Source: an uncultured Bordetella sp. (GTDB taxonomy: Bacteria; Pseudomonadota; Gammaproteobacteria; Burkholderiales; Burkholderiaceae_B). Taken from it: a stretch of DNA of 12,997 nucleotides. This document shows positions 1-7,447 of the stretch, piece after piece; the first letter of the stretch is position 1; each line of letters opens with the position of its first letter. The DNA is taken from NCBI GenBank assembly GCA_937881145.1, contig CALGFL010000453.1, forward strand, positions 1 through 12,997. The letters run 5' to 3'. The notes under the pieces are model-generated. The model was not told where the DNA came from and ran no database searches. It saw only the letters and a list, made by a program, of their open reading frames with translations. Position numbers and translations under genes: made by a program.

Positions 1-1416
<1,416 letters not shown>

Positions 1417-1448
1417 TGACGCGTCGGCAGGTAGAAGAGGCTAGAACG

Positions 1449-2111
1449 ATGTCTTGGCGTTTCCTGATTGCAATACTCATAGTGGCGGCCGGCGCCTCCG
1501 CCTGGGGCGGCATCCAGTTGGGCAACTGGATGATCAGTCACGCGCCACCGGCGAGCTCCAACGCCACGGTCAACCAGGGCGCCGACGAATCCAGCTTGCC
1601 CACGCTCGACGCCAACGGCCTGCCCTATACGGCCCAACCGCCGCAGCCCCTGGTCAACGGCACCCTGGGCGTGCCCGAAAAGCCGTCCGCGCAAGACTGG
1701 TCCACGCGCCCCCCGTCGCTGTTCGAGAGCGCCGACCCCAATGTGCAGATCTCGCGCGACAGCGTCACGCAGGATCAGGCCCAGGCCGCCGCCAACGCCA
1801 ATAATGCCGCCCTGCCGACCGGTGCGTCCGACGTCGCCACGCTCGATCTCGAAAAACCGCCCGCTATCAGCCAGCCGCCCGAGACCGCGGGCGGCTTCAA
1901 CCAGACCCCCCTGACCGCCCAGGCCGGCGGCGCACCGGGGCAGCCCGCAGCCGTCAATTGGCAGACTGCCTTGCATAACGCGGTCGAGCAATGCTCCCAG
2001 CTGGGCTTCTTCCAGCGCCCTTCCTGCGTCTGGGCCGCTCGCAACAAATACTGCGAGCCGAACAACGCCTGGGGTTCGGTCAGCGACTGCCCCACCAGGC
2101 CGAGCAACTGA
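1449..2111 (+). CDS. Hypothetical membrane-anchored protein with C-terminal four-Cys domain
   Basis: I do not recognise a named family. The 220-residue product begins with a hydrophobic segment (about residues 4-20), which reads as an uncleaved signal anchor or signal peptide. A long low-complexity region rich in Pro, Ala, Gln, Asn and Thr (about 28-165) follows and is probably disordered. A compact C-terminal segment has cysteines at 182, 193, 202 and 214 and several aromatics, which could form two disulfides if it is periplasmic. I chose ATG 1449 because a purine-rich AGAAGAGG lies 8 bases upstream. An in-frame ATG at 1416 overlaps the prfC stop (TGATG) and would add 11 polar residues before the anchor, so translational coupling to prfC is possible. 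A terminator follows directly. Confidence 0.75.
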   Translation: MSWRFLIAILIVAAGASAWGGIQLGNWMISHAPPASSNATVNQGADESSLPTLDANGLPYTAQPPQPLVNGTLGVPEKPSAQDWSTRPPSLFESADPNVQISRDSVTQDQAQAAANANNAALPTGASDVATLDLEKPPAISQPPETAGGFNQTPLTAQAGGAPGQPAAVNWQTALHNAVEQCSQLGFFQRPSCVWAARNKYCEPNNAWGSVSDCPTRPSN

Positions 2112-2131
2112 ACCTTCGGCGCCAACCATGC

Positions 2132-2155
2132 AAAAGGGCGTCGGACGCCTTTTTT
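2132..2155. terminator. Bidirectional intrinsic terminator between convergent genes
   Basis: A GGCG stem arm (2137-2140), a 5-base loop and a CGCC arm (2146-2149) are flanked by AAAA on the left (2132-2135) and six T on the right (2150-2155). It reads as a Rho-independent terminator on both strands. It serves the Cys-domain gene from the left and bfr from the right. Confidence 0.75.
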
Positions 2156-2171
2156 AATTGGATGCCGGTTT

Positions 2172-2648
2172 TCATTCGTCGGCGTGCACCTGGCTCTGCA
2201 GATAGTTCTGCAAGCCCATCTTGTCGATCAACTCGAGCTGGGTTTCCAGATAATCGATGTGATCTTCGGTGTCGTCCAGGATCTCGCGCAGCAGATCGCG
2301 CGAAACAAAATCGCGCACCGTCTCGCAAAAAGCGATGGCCTCTTTGAGCACGCCTTGCGACAGCTCTTCCACCTTGAGATCGCACGCCAGGATTTCGGGC
2401 ACGGCCTCGCCGATCAGCAGCTTGTGCAGGTCCTGCAGATTGGGCAGCCCGTCGAGCATGAAGATGCGCTGGATCAGCTTGTCGGCGTGGCCCATCTCTT
2501 CGATGGACTCCTGCCGCTCGTGCTTGCCCATTTTCTCGAAGCCCCAGTGATCGAGCATGCGGGCATGCAGGTAATACTGGTTGATGGCCGTCAGTTCGTT
2601 GGTGAGCTGCTTGTTCAGATATTGAATGACTTGCTTGTCGCCTTTCAT
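2172..2648 (-). CDS. bfr: Bacterioferritin (haem-binding ferritin)
   Basis: Bacterioferritin oxidises Fe(II) and stores it as a ferric mineral inside a cytoplasmic 24-subunit shell with haem between subunit pairs. The product is 158 residues, the same length as E. coli Bfr, and aligns without gaps from the MKGD N-terminus to the C-terminal LQNYLQSQ. The haem ligand Met52 is present, as are ferroxidase ligands Glu18, Glu51, His54, Glu94 and His130. The usual Glu127 is Thr (DDTEDH), with Glu at 128. The start at 2648 has a GGGAG six bases upstream. An in-frame ATG at 2747 would add 33 residues foreign to the family and was not used. A Fur-like site lies about 120-140 bases upstream. Its partner bfd is on the same strand about 2.1 kb upstream. 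Confidence 0.96.
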   Translation of the reverse strand: MKGDKQVIQYLNKQLTNELTAINQYYLHARMLDHWGFEKMGKHERQESIEEMGHADKLIQRIFMLDGLPNLQDLHKLLIGEAVPEILACDLKVEELSQGVLKEAIAFCETVRDFVSRDLLREILDDTEDHIDYLETQLELIDKMGLQNYLQSQVHADE

Positions 2649-2766
2649 GCTGGGCTCCCGATGGCTTCGCGCGGTCCATGCCGCGCCCGATTCGAAGTCG
2701 GACAGTAAGAACCCAAGCATACCCTGGCATGTTCGCCCGCGACTCACGCCTATCGATTTCGTCGCC

Positions 2767-2785
2767 TCCTCTCATTCTCATTGCA
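2767..2785 (-). promoter_or_regulatory. Possible Fur box upstream of bfr (weak)
   Basis: On the minus strand AATGAGAAT matches 8 of 9 bases of AATGATAAT, the left half of the Fur consensus, and is followed by GAGAG. The right half is poor. It lies in the gap between the EamA stop (2790) and bfr, where iron control would make sense. By sequence alone it is only suggestive. Confidence 0.35.
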
Positions 2786-2789
2786 ATGG

Positions 2790-3734
2790 TCAGGCAGCGC
2801 GGCGCGTGGCCAGCCAGATGCCAAAGCCTATGGGCACGATGCCCGCCATGTCCAGCCACGACACCGGCTCGCGCAGGATCAGCCAGCCGAACAGCAAGCC
2901 CAGGGGGGGCATGAGAAAGTGCAGGGCGCTGGCCGACGTGGCGCTCTGGCGCTTGAGAATCGTGATCCACAAGGCATAGCCGCCTATCGACACGCCCACG
3001 ATGATGTAGACCATGTTCCAGAACAGACTGGCCGTCAGATGCACGTGCTGCAGCGATTCGTAGTGCATGGCGAAGGGCAGCAGCATCACGCCGCCGGCCA
3101 GCGCCTGCACACCCGTCGTGACCCATATCGTGGTCTTGGGCGCCATGCGCTTGTAAAGCAGCGTGCCGGCCACCAGGCCCAGCAGGCCGCCGGCCACCAG
3201 CAGCGCGCCATGCGGGTCTTCGTGCATGCCGGTAAAGCGCGAGCGCAGCACCAGCGCCACTCCGGCCAGGCCCAGGCACAGCCCGACGTACTGGCGCCAC
3301 CCCAGGCGCTCGCCGAGCACCGGCCCGGCCAACAGGCCGGTCAGAAGCGGATTGGTGCTGATCAGCACCGCCGTGAAGGCCGAGGACACCGTCGTCATGC
3401 CGATCCAGCTCAGGCCCAGGTACAGCGCGTTGTTGCACAGCCCCAGCACCAGCAGGCACCCGAAATCGCGCCAGCCGATGTGCCGCAGGCCACCCTTCAG
3501 GCCGCCCGTGGCCGCCGCCATGATCATCATCAGCAAGCCCGCCGCCAGAAAGCGCAGGGTCAACAGGATCAGGGGAGGGCAGTCCTCCAACGCCATCTTG
3601 GCCGCGGCGAAGGCCGAACTCCAGAGAATGCAGAAGAGGGCGATCATGCCCCAGGCCGTGCGCTGCCGGGCATCCGGACCGGCGCCGCAGAGCGGCGCGC
3701 AGGGATTCAAAGCGGGGGCGAAGGAGGATTTCAT
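2790..3734 (-). CDS. EamA-family (DMT superfamily) inner-membrane transporter
   Basis: The product is a likely metabolite exporter of the drug/metabolite transporter superfamily, with about ten transmembrane helices in two EamA repeats. The first repeat opens with the typical helix ALFCILWSSAF and the CPPL..LTLRF motif. The second opens near LLVAGGLLGLVAGTLLYKR and ends in a hydrophobic helix with basic C-terminus ATRRAA. I chose ATG 3734 (314 residues) because the longer start at 3812 would add 26 residues with no transporter character. No clear ribosome-binding site supports either. The gene is divergent from a LysR regulator across a 149-base gap holding a T-N11-A palindrome, so the LysR product is its likely controller. 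Substrate cannot be read from sequence; amino acids or toxic metabolites are family precedents. Confidence 0.88.
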   Translation of the reverse strand: MKSSFAPALNPCAPLCGAGPDARQRTAWGMIALFCILWSSAFAAAKMALEDCPPLILLTLRFLAAGLLMMIMAAATGGLKGGLRHIGWRDFGCLLVLGLCNNALYLGLSWIGMTTVSSAFTAVLISTNPLLTGLLAGPVLGERLGWRQYVGLCLGLAGVALVLRSRFTGMHEDPHGALLVAGGLLGLVAGTLLYKRMAPKTTIWVTTGVQALAGGVMLLPFAMHYESLQHVHLTASLFWNMVYIIVGVSIGGYALWITILKRQSATSASALHFLMPPLGLLFGWLILREPVSWLDMAGIVPIGFGIWLATRRAA

Positions 3735-3840
3735 GGCTGGCTGCCGGGTGGGGAGGTGGGGACTGGCCGCCGACGGCCAAATCTGGAGCACCGATTCTGC
3801 GCCCGGCCCCATCCATTGACAAATTCTTTGTTTAGATCAA

Positions 3841-3863
3841 AAGTATTTGAAATTCGAATACTT
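3841..3863. promoter_or_regulatory. LysR-type T-N11-A operator palindrome between eamA and lysR genes
   Basis: The left arm AAGTATTTGAA (3841-3851) and right arm TTCGAATACTT (3853-3863) surround a single central A and differ from perfect symmetry at one base pair. T3846 and A3858 give the T-N11-A spacing of LysR-type sites. The right arm ends 20 bases before the LysR start codon, so autorepression with control of the divergent transporter is the natural reading. A TTGACA hexamer at 3816-3821 could be a -35 for the regulator. Confidence 0.7.
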
Positions 3864-3883
3864 CATTCCAACAAGACCGCATT

Positions 3884-4729
3884 ATGGATCTGGACCTGCT
3901 GCATAGCTTCGTTTCCGTTGTCGACGCCGGCGGCTTCACCCGGGCGGGCGAGCGCGTGCATCGCACGCAGTCCACCGTCAGCCAGCAGATCCGCAAGCTC
4001 GAATCCGACCTGGGCTGCGCCCTGTTTCGCCGCATAGGCCGCCAGGTCGACCTGACCGAGGATGGCGAGCGGCTGCTGGGCTATGCCCGCCGCATGCTGG
4101 CGCTGTCCACCGAAATCCGCGAAACCGTCAGCGGCAAGCCCCGCCTGGAGGTCGTCCGCCTGGGCGCGCCGGACGATTTCGCCGTACCCCAGCTAACCGC
4201 CCTGGCGGCGGATTTCGCCGCCGTCCACCCCCAGGCCCGCATCGCCATGCGCTGCGACCTGAGCGCGCAGTTGGCCCGAGCCCTGGATCGCGGCGACCTC
4301 GATATCGCCCTGATCAAGCGCGAGCCCGGTGCGGGCGACTGCCTGGCCGCCTGGCCCGAACACCTGTGCTGGTTGCGCGGCAAGCGCGAGTCCGGCAAAC
4401 CGCTGCCCGATCCGATCCCGCTGGTGGTTTTTCCGCAAGGGTGCGTCTACCGCAACCGCGCCATCCATGCCCTGGAAAGCGCCGGCCGGCGCTGGCGCAT
4501 CGCCTACGAAAGCCCCAATATCCACGGCCTGCAGGCTGCGCTCGAAGGCGGCCTTGGCATCGGGCTGCTGGCCGAGCGCTGCATGACGCCCGGCATGCAA
4601 AGCTGCGACGAACTGCTGCCGCTCCCGACGCCCAGCGAACTGGCCTTGCACCTGAACCCTTCGGCGGGCGCCGCGGCACGCGAGCTGGCTCGGGTCATAC
4701 GGCAATTCTGCCGTGACACGATCGAATAG
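3884..4729 (+). CDS. LysR-family transcriptional regulator
   Basis: This is a cytoplasmic DNA-binding regulator of 281 residues, close to the family's usual 290-310. The N-terminal winged helix-turn-helix spans about residues 1-60, with the hallmark STVSQQIRKLE recognition helix and LGCALFRR, followed by a linker helix. The effector-binding domain (about 90-280) is intact, with typical LGAPDDFAVPQL and GLGIGLLAERC segments. It is divergent from an EamA transporter, and a T-N11-A palindrome sits between them. I infer that it controls that transporter in response to an unknown small effector. No good ribosome-binding site precedes ATG 3884. Its 3' end is convergent with bfd, 28 bases away. Confidence 0.92.
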   Translation: MDLDLLHSFVSVVDAGGFTRAGERVHRTQSTVSQQIRKLESDLGCALFRRIGRQVDLTEDGERLLGYARRMLALSTEIRETVSGKPRLEVVRLGAPDDFAVPQLTALAADFAAVHPQARIAMRCDLSAQLARALDRGDLDIALIKREPGAGDCLAAWPEHLCWLRGKRESGKPLPDPIPLVVFPQGCVYRNRAIHALESAGRRWRIAYESPNIHGLQAALEGGLGIGLLAERCMTPGMQSCDELLPLPTPSELALHLNPSAGAAARELARVIRQFCRDTIE

Positions 4730-4757
4730 GCTGCGGGGAAAGTAAGTCGCGCAAGCC

Positions 4758-5036
4758 TCAGGCCGCCACGGCGGTCGCGGGCAGAGACAAACTGTTGGCG
4801 GCCTGGCCTTGCTCGGCCAGAACCCCGGCCGGCTTCACCGGCATGGTGACATCGCGGATCTCGCAGACGCTGGAGGCGCGCCCGCCGGGCAGATATTCGC
4901 AAGCGGTGCTGGCGCACCGACCGCAGCACGAAGCCACGCCCAGTTCGAACTGCAGGTCGTGCAGCGACGCGGCGCCCGCGTCGACGCAGGCGCGGACCTG
5001 ACGCTCAGTGATGGCATTGCAGACGCAAATATACAT
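4758..5036 (-). CDS. bfd: Bacterioferritin-associated ferredoxin
   Basis: Bfd is a small cytoplasmic [2Fe-2S] protein that passes electrons to bacterioferritin so that stored iron can be released. The N-terminus MYICVCNAIT matches Bfd/BFD-like domains, and the four cluster cysteines are Cys4, Cys6, Cys38 and Cys41 (CGRC). Cys17, Cys37, Cys46 and Cys57 are extra. At 92 residues it is longer than E. coli Bfd (64); about 30 C-terminal residues past the fold are Ala/Pro/Val-rich and look disordered. The start at 5036 fits the family N-terminus. Earlier in-frame ATGs lie inside the Fur box and promoter, so they are unlikely. No ribosome-binding site is present, and the -10 lies 7 bases from ATG. 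It is probably induced under iron limitation. Confidence 0.93.
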   Translation of the reverse strand: MYICVCNAITERQVRACVDAGAASLHDLQFELGVASCCGRCASTACEYLPGGRASSVCEIRDVTMPVKPAGVLAEQGQAANSLSLPATAVAA

Positions 5037-5037
5037 G

Positions 5038-5072
5038 CGAATTATTATCATCGTCATAACCCATGCGTGCAA
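5038..5072 (-). promoter_or_regulatory. bfd promoter overlapped by a Fur box
   Basis: On the minus strand a -35 TTGCAC (5072-5067), a 17-base spacer and a -10 GATAAT (5049-5044) make a near-consensus sigma-70 promoter. The -10 lies in ATGATAATAATT, a good match to Fur-box hexamers (about 5038-5056). Fur with iron would thus block RNA polymerase directly. The predicted start of transcription falls at 5037 or 5036, at the bfd ATG. Confidence 0.75.
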
Positions 5073-5192
5073 GCGCTGAGCACCTAAAAGTTGTAACGAA
5101 GGACGCAGGCGGACAAAAACCGGCATCCACGCAACAAGCATCGTGCCAGCCGACGACGGCGGTCTAAAGTCCCGAAACCCCATACTTTATTC

Positions 5193-5221
5193 CCATATTT
5201 GGGATATATTCCCAAATATGG
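5193..5221 (+). promoter_or_regulatory. 29-bp operator palindrome over the XRE-cupin start codon
   Basis: The arms CCATATTTGGGA (5193-5204) and TCCCAAATATGG (5210-5221) are perfect inverted repeats around TATAT. The right arm contains the ATG (5218-5220). A shorter overlapping palindrome, TCCCATATTTGGGA (5191-5204), means TGGGA-type half-sites occur three times. A TATATT at 5205-5210 could be the -10, so the bound regulator would cover its own promoter. This fits autorepression by the XRE protein. Confidence 0.75.
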
Positions 5222-5778
5222 ATGAGAATATCGACAATCAAACCCGCTCCCTCGCCGAGCACCTGCACACGCTCAGGACGGACAGCGGGCTCACGCTGCA
5301 GGATCTCGCCGCGCGCAGCGGCGTCAGCCGGGCGACCCTGTCCCGTATCGAGAACGGCGAAGTCAGCCCGACGGCGGAGACGCTGGGCCGCCTGGCGTCG
5401 GCCTTCAGCCTGCCGCTCTCGCAACTGCTGGCGCCGATGGAAGCGGATTTTCCGCCGCTCGTGCGCCATGCCGATCAAAGTGTCTGGCAGGATCGCGAAC
5501 ACGGGTTTTCGCGGCGCGCGCTCTCGCCGCCCAACCGGCAGTTAAAGCTCGAAATGATCGAGTGCGCGATCACGCCCCATCAGCGCATCGTCTATGACCG
5601 CCCGGCGTTTGCGGGCCATGAACATCATCTGGTGCTTTTGTCCGGCGCACTCACGCTGACCGTCGACGGCGCACGGCATGAACTGGCTCCCGGCGACTGC
5701 CTGCGGTACCGGCTGCGCGGCGCCTCGTCGTTCGAGACCGGTGATGAGGCCGCCCGCTACATCATCGCCATGATCTGA
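5218..5778 (+). CDS. XRE-family regulator with C-terminal cupin domain
   Basis: The product is a 186-residue transcription factor. Residues about 14-70 form a lambda-Cro/XRE helix-turn-helix (LTLQDLAARSGVSRATLSRI, then NGEVSPT). Residues about 110-186 form a cupin barrel (HEHHLVLLSGALTL, then LAPGDCLRY), the usual small-ligand sensing domain of this architecture. The start at 5218 was chosen because the longer frame from 5143 runs through the operator and lacks homologous character. There is no ribosome-binding site, and a -10-like TATATT ends 7 bases before ATG. It is followed after 11 bases by an acetyltransferase gene, forming an operon. XRE-cupin proteins next to GNAT enzymes commonly control them; the ligand is unknown. 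Confidence 0.9.
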   Translation: MDENIDNQTRSLAEHLHTLRTDSGLTLQDLAARSGVSRATLSRIENGEVSPTAETLGRLASAFSLPLSQLLAPMEADFPPLVRHADQSVWQDREHGFSRRALSPPNRQLKLEMIECAITPHQRIVYDRPAFAGHEHHLVLLSGALTLTVDGARHELAPGDCLRYRLRGASSFETGDEAARYIIAMI

Positions 5779-5789
5779 GGCCCTCTTGC

Positions 5790-6314
5790 ATGCAACCGCA
5801 AATCGTCGAGCTCGACGCCCGCGCTCTCGAACACCGGCTGACGGCGCTTGTTCAAATCCTCGCCGACAGCGTCGCCCTGGGCGCGGCGATCGGCTTCATG
5901 GACTCGCTGACCCATGACGAGGCGGCCCGCTTCTGGCGCGAAAGCGTCCGGCCCGAGATCGTCGCCGGAAGGCGAATTCTTTTCGCCGCGCAGCACCGCG
6001 GCGATATGCTCGGCACGGTGCAGCTCATCACCGGCATGCCGCTCAAGCAGCCGCACCGCTGCGAGATCGCAAAGATGATCGTCCATCCGCGCGCGCGCCG
6101 GCTCGGTCTCGGCCGGGCGCTCATGACCCGCGCCATCGACCGCGCCCGCGAACTCGGCAAGACGCTCATTACCCTGGACACGCGCACGGGCGATGTCGCC
6201 GAGCCGCTCTATGCCTCGGTCGGCTTCGAAGTCGCAGGCGTGATCCCAGAATACGCATGGGACCCGGACGGCAAGGCCAAGCACGCGACCACCTACATGT
6301 ACCGCCGGATCTAG
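5790..6314 (+). CDS. GNAT-family N-acetyltransferase
   Basis: The product is a cytoplasmic enzyme of 174 residues predicted to transfer acetyl from acetyl-CoA to an amine. The acetyl-CoA-binding motif A is clear: beta-4 CEIAKMIVHP (91-100), then the pyrophosphate loop RRLGLG (103-108) and helix RALMTRAIDRARELG. Motif B follows with TLDTRTGDVAEPLYASVGF (about 128-146). A GAGG lies 9 bases before ATG. It sits 11 bases after the XRE-cupin regulator and is presumably co-transcribed and controlled with it. Its stop is only 7 bases from the stop of the convergent EamA gene, with no visible terminator between. The substrate is unknown; small-molecule or antibiotic acetylation are both possible. Confidence 0.9.
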   Translation: MQPQIVELDARALEHRLTALVQILADSVALGAAIGFMDSLTHDEAARFWRESVRPEIVAGRRILFAAQHRGDMLGTVQLITGMPLKQPHRCEIAKMIVHPRARRLGLGRALMTRAIDRARELGKTLITLDTRTGDVAEPLYASVGFEVAGVIPEYAWDPDGKAKHATTYMYRRI

Positions 6315-6321
6315 GCGCGCC

Positions 6322-7164
6322 TCACTGCCGCCGGAACACCAGCAGCAGCCCGGCCAATATGGCCGCCATGCCGGCCAGCGCCAGCCCGGGCAGGGCGTTG
6401 CCCAGCACCAGGTAGTCCAGCAGCACCGTCACCACCGGCACCAGGTAGAACAGGCTGGTGACGTTGACCAGGTTGCCCGAGCGGATCATCCGGTAGAGCA
6501 GCAGCTGCGCCGCCACGGAAATCACCAACCCGAGCCAGAGCACCGGCACGAGCAGGCCCCAGGTCCATTCGATGGTGAAGGGCTGGAAGGGCACGCACAA
6601 CAGGTACAGCACCAGGCTGACCGCGTATTGCAGCGGCAGCACCTGGCCGGGCGCCTGGTCGATGCGCTTTTGCATCAGCGCGCCCACCGTCATGCAGCCC
6701 AGCGCGGCCAGGCCCAAGAGAATGCCGGAAAGCGAAAAGCGCGCCACGGCCAGGCTCTCCCAAACCACCAGCGCCAGCCCGGCCAGGGCAAGCAGCAGGC
6801 CGGCCAGGCGCCAGGGAGAGAACCGCCGTTCCGTGAGCAGCAGGGTCAGAATGGGCTGAATGCCGAGCAGCGTGGCCAACAATCCCGGCGTGACGCCGTA
6901 CGCCATGGATTGGAAGTAGCACAGCGAATAGCCGCTGATCAGCAGCAGGCCTGCGACCGCCACGCGCCCGCCGGTGCCGGGCGCGGGCAGCCAGCGGCGA
7001 CGCCCGCGCAGGGCCGTCAGAAAAATCAAGGCCAGTCCGAACCGCAGGACCAGAAACGCAATGGGCGAGCCGTGGTCCAGGCCCCAGCGCGTGAAGATGG
7101 CCCCGCTGCCCCACAAAAGAACGAAGAGGGCCATGGGGGCCCATGATGAATTTCGAGATGTCAT
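6322..7164 (-). CDS. EamA-family (DMT superfamily) transporter with long upstream leader
   Basis: This is a second predicted inner-membrane exporter, 280 residues with about ten helices in two EamA repeats. The first helix is ALFVLLWGSGAIFTRWGL, followed by PIAFLVLRF. The second repeat starts near LSGILLGLAALGCMTVGALMQKR and includes QLLLYRMIRSGN and VTSLFYLVPVVTVLLDYLVLG, which are typical of the family. ATG 7164 gives a normal length; ATG 7134 (MALFVLLWG) is an alternative. No ribosome-binding site is evident, and the bases before ATG are part of a long-range inverted repeat. The gene is not closely related to the EamA gene at 2790. Substrate is unknown. A roughly 330-base gap upstream suggests regulation at the RNA level. 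Confidence 0.9.
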   Translation of the reverse strand: MTSRNSSWAPMALFVLLWGSGAIFTRWGLDHGSPIAFLVLRFGLALIFLTALRGRRRWLPAPGTGGRVAVAGLLLISGYSLCYFQSMAYGVTPGLLATLLGIQPILTLLLTERRFSPWRLAGLLLALAGLALVVWESLAVARFSLSGILLGLAALGCMTVGALMQKRIDQAPGQVLPLQYAVSLVLYLLCVPFQPFTIEWTWGLLVPVLWLGLVISVAAQLLLYRMIRSGNLVNVTSLFYLVPVVTVLLDYLVLGNALPGLALAGMAAILAGLLLVFRRQ

Positions 7165-7172
7165 GTCTGGAA

Positions 7173-7325
7173 CTCGTCTGTCGAAAGAGAGTGACGAACT
7201 CCGGCCGACCGGGCGTTCACCCGGAAAAGAAAATCAGGCGGGAGTTGCGAAGACGGCCGTATCAGGCCGCGACGGTCATGCTCGGCGGGTGTACGCCGGA
7301 AACCGTCGGAGGTGCGACAGACGAG
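7173..7325 (-). promoter_or_regulatory. Candidate structured RNA leader of the EamA gene (unclassified)
   Basis: Read on the minus strand, an 11-base perfect pair closes the region: CTCGTCTGTCG (7325-7315) with CGACAGACGAG (7183-7173), ending 8 bases before ATG 7164. Inside lie three hairpins. A has CGACGGT/ACCGTCG (7308-7302, 7276-7270) with inner CGGCG/CGCCG (7298-7294, 7287-7283). B abuts A, with CGGCC/GGCCG (7269-7265, 7258-7254). C has AACTCC/GGAGTT (7246-7241, 7202-7197) with inner CCGGG/CCCGG (7224-7220, 7213-7209). This is the layout of a multi-branch riboswitch-like element, but I recognise no known class. High GC content makes chance stems common; no folding was computed. Confidence 0.4.
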
Positions 7326-7408
7326 GGAGGAGGCATGGCCGCCCGCGCGCCAACGCCCGCAGCCTGAGCGAGAGACGGGCATTGAACGTGACGGGCGCTG
7401 GATTTCAT
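7262..7408 (-). CDS. Possible 48-codon proline-rich upstream ORF (leader peptide)
   Basis: ATG 7408 to TGA 7262-7264 is open on the minus strand in the leader of the EamA gene. An internal ATG at 7336 starts a 24-residue version beginning MPPPSSVAPPTVSG. The PPP run (CCT CCT CCC) is a known type of ribosome-slowing sequence and directly precedes the 5' arm of the closing helix (7325-7315). The stop codon lies in the loop of hairpin B. No ribosome-binding site is obvious at either start, so translation is unproven. If real, it could work as a translational-attenuation leader. Confidence 0.25.
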   Translation of the reverse strand: MKSSARHVQCPSLAQAAGVGARAAMPPPSSVAPPTVSGVHPPSMTVAA

Positions 7409-7447
7409 GGCGTATTGCGTACCGTGCCGGAGCTGGAAGTGCTTACC

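Noticed and set aside
2080..3822. 580-codon minus-strand frame spanning bfr and the EamA gene
   Set aside because: It runs out of frame through two recognised genes and is Arg/Gly/Ala-rich, a shadow frame.
2781..4037. 418-codon plus-strand frame opposite the EamA gene, rich in Gln and His
   Set aside because: Composition is that of the reverse complement of membrane-protein codons, and it overlaps the LysR gene in a wrong frame.
5143..5217. N-terminal extension of the XRE-cupin protein from 5143
   Set aside because: The added 25 residues would be encoded by the operator and promoter region and lack helix-turn-helix family character.
7335..7367. Plus-strand mini-ORF of 10 codons after a strong GGAGGAGG
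   Set aside because: The purine run is only one base from ATG, too close for initiation, and it is antisense to the candidate leader RNA.
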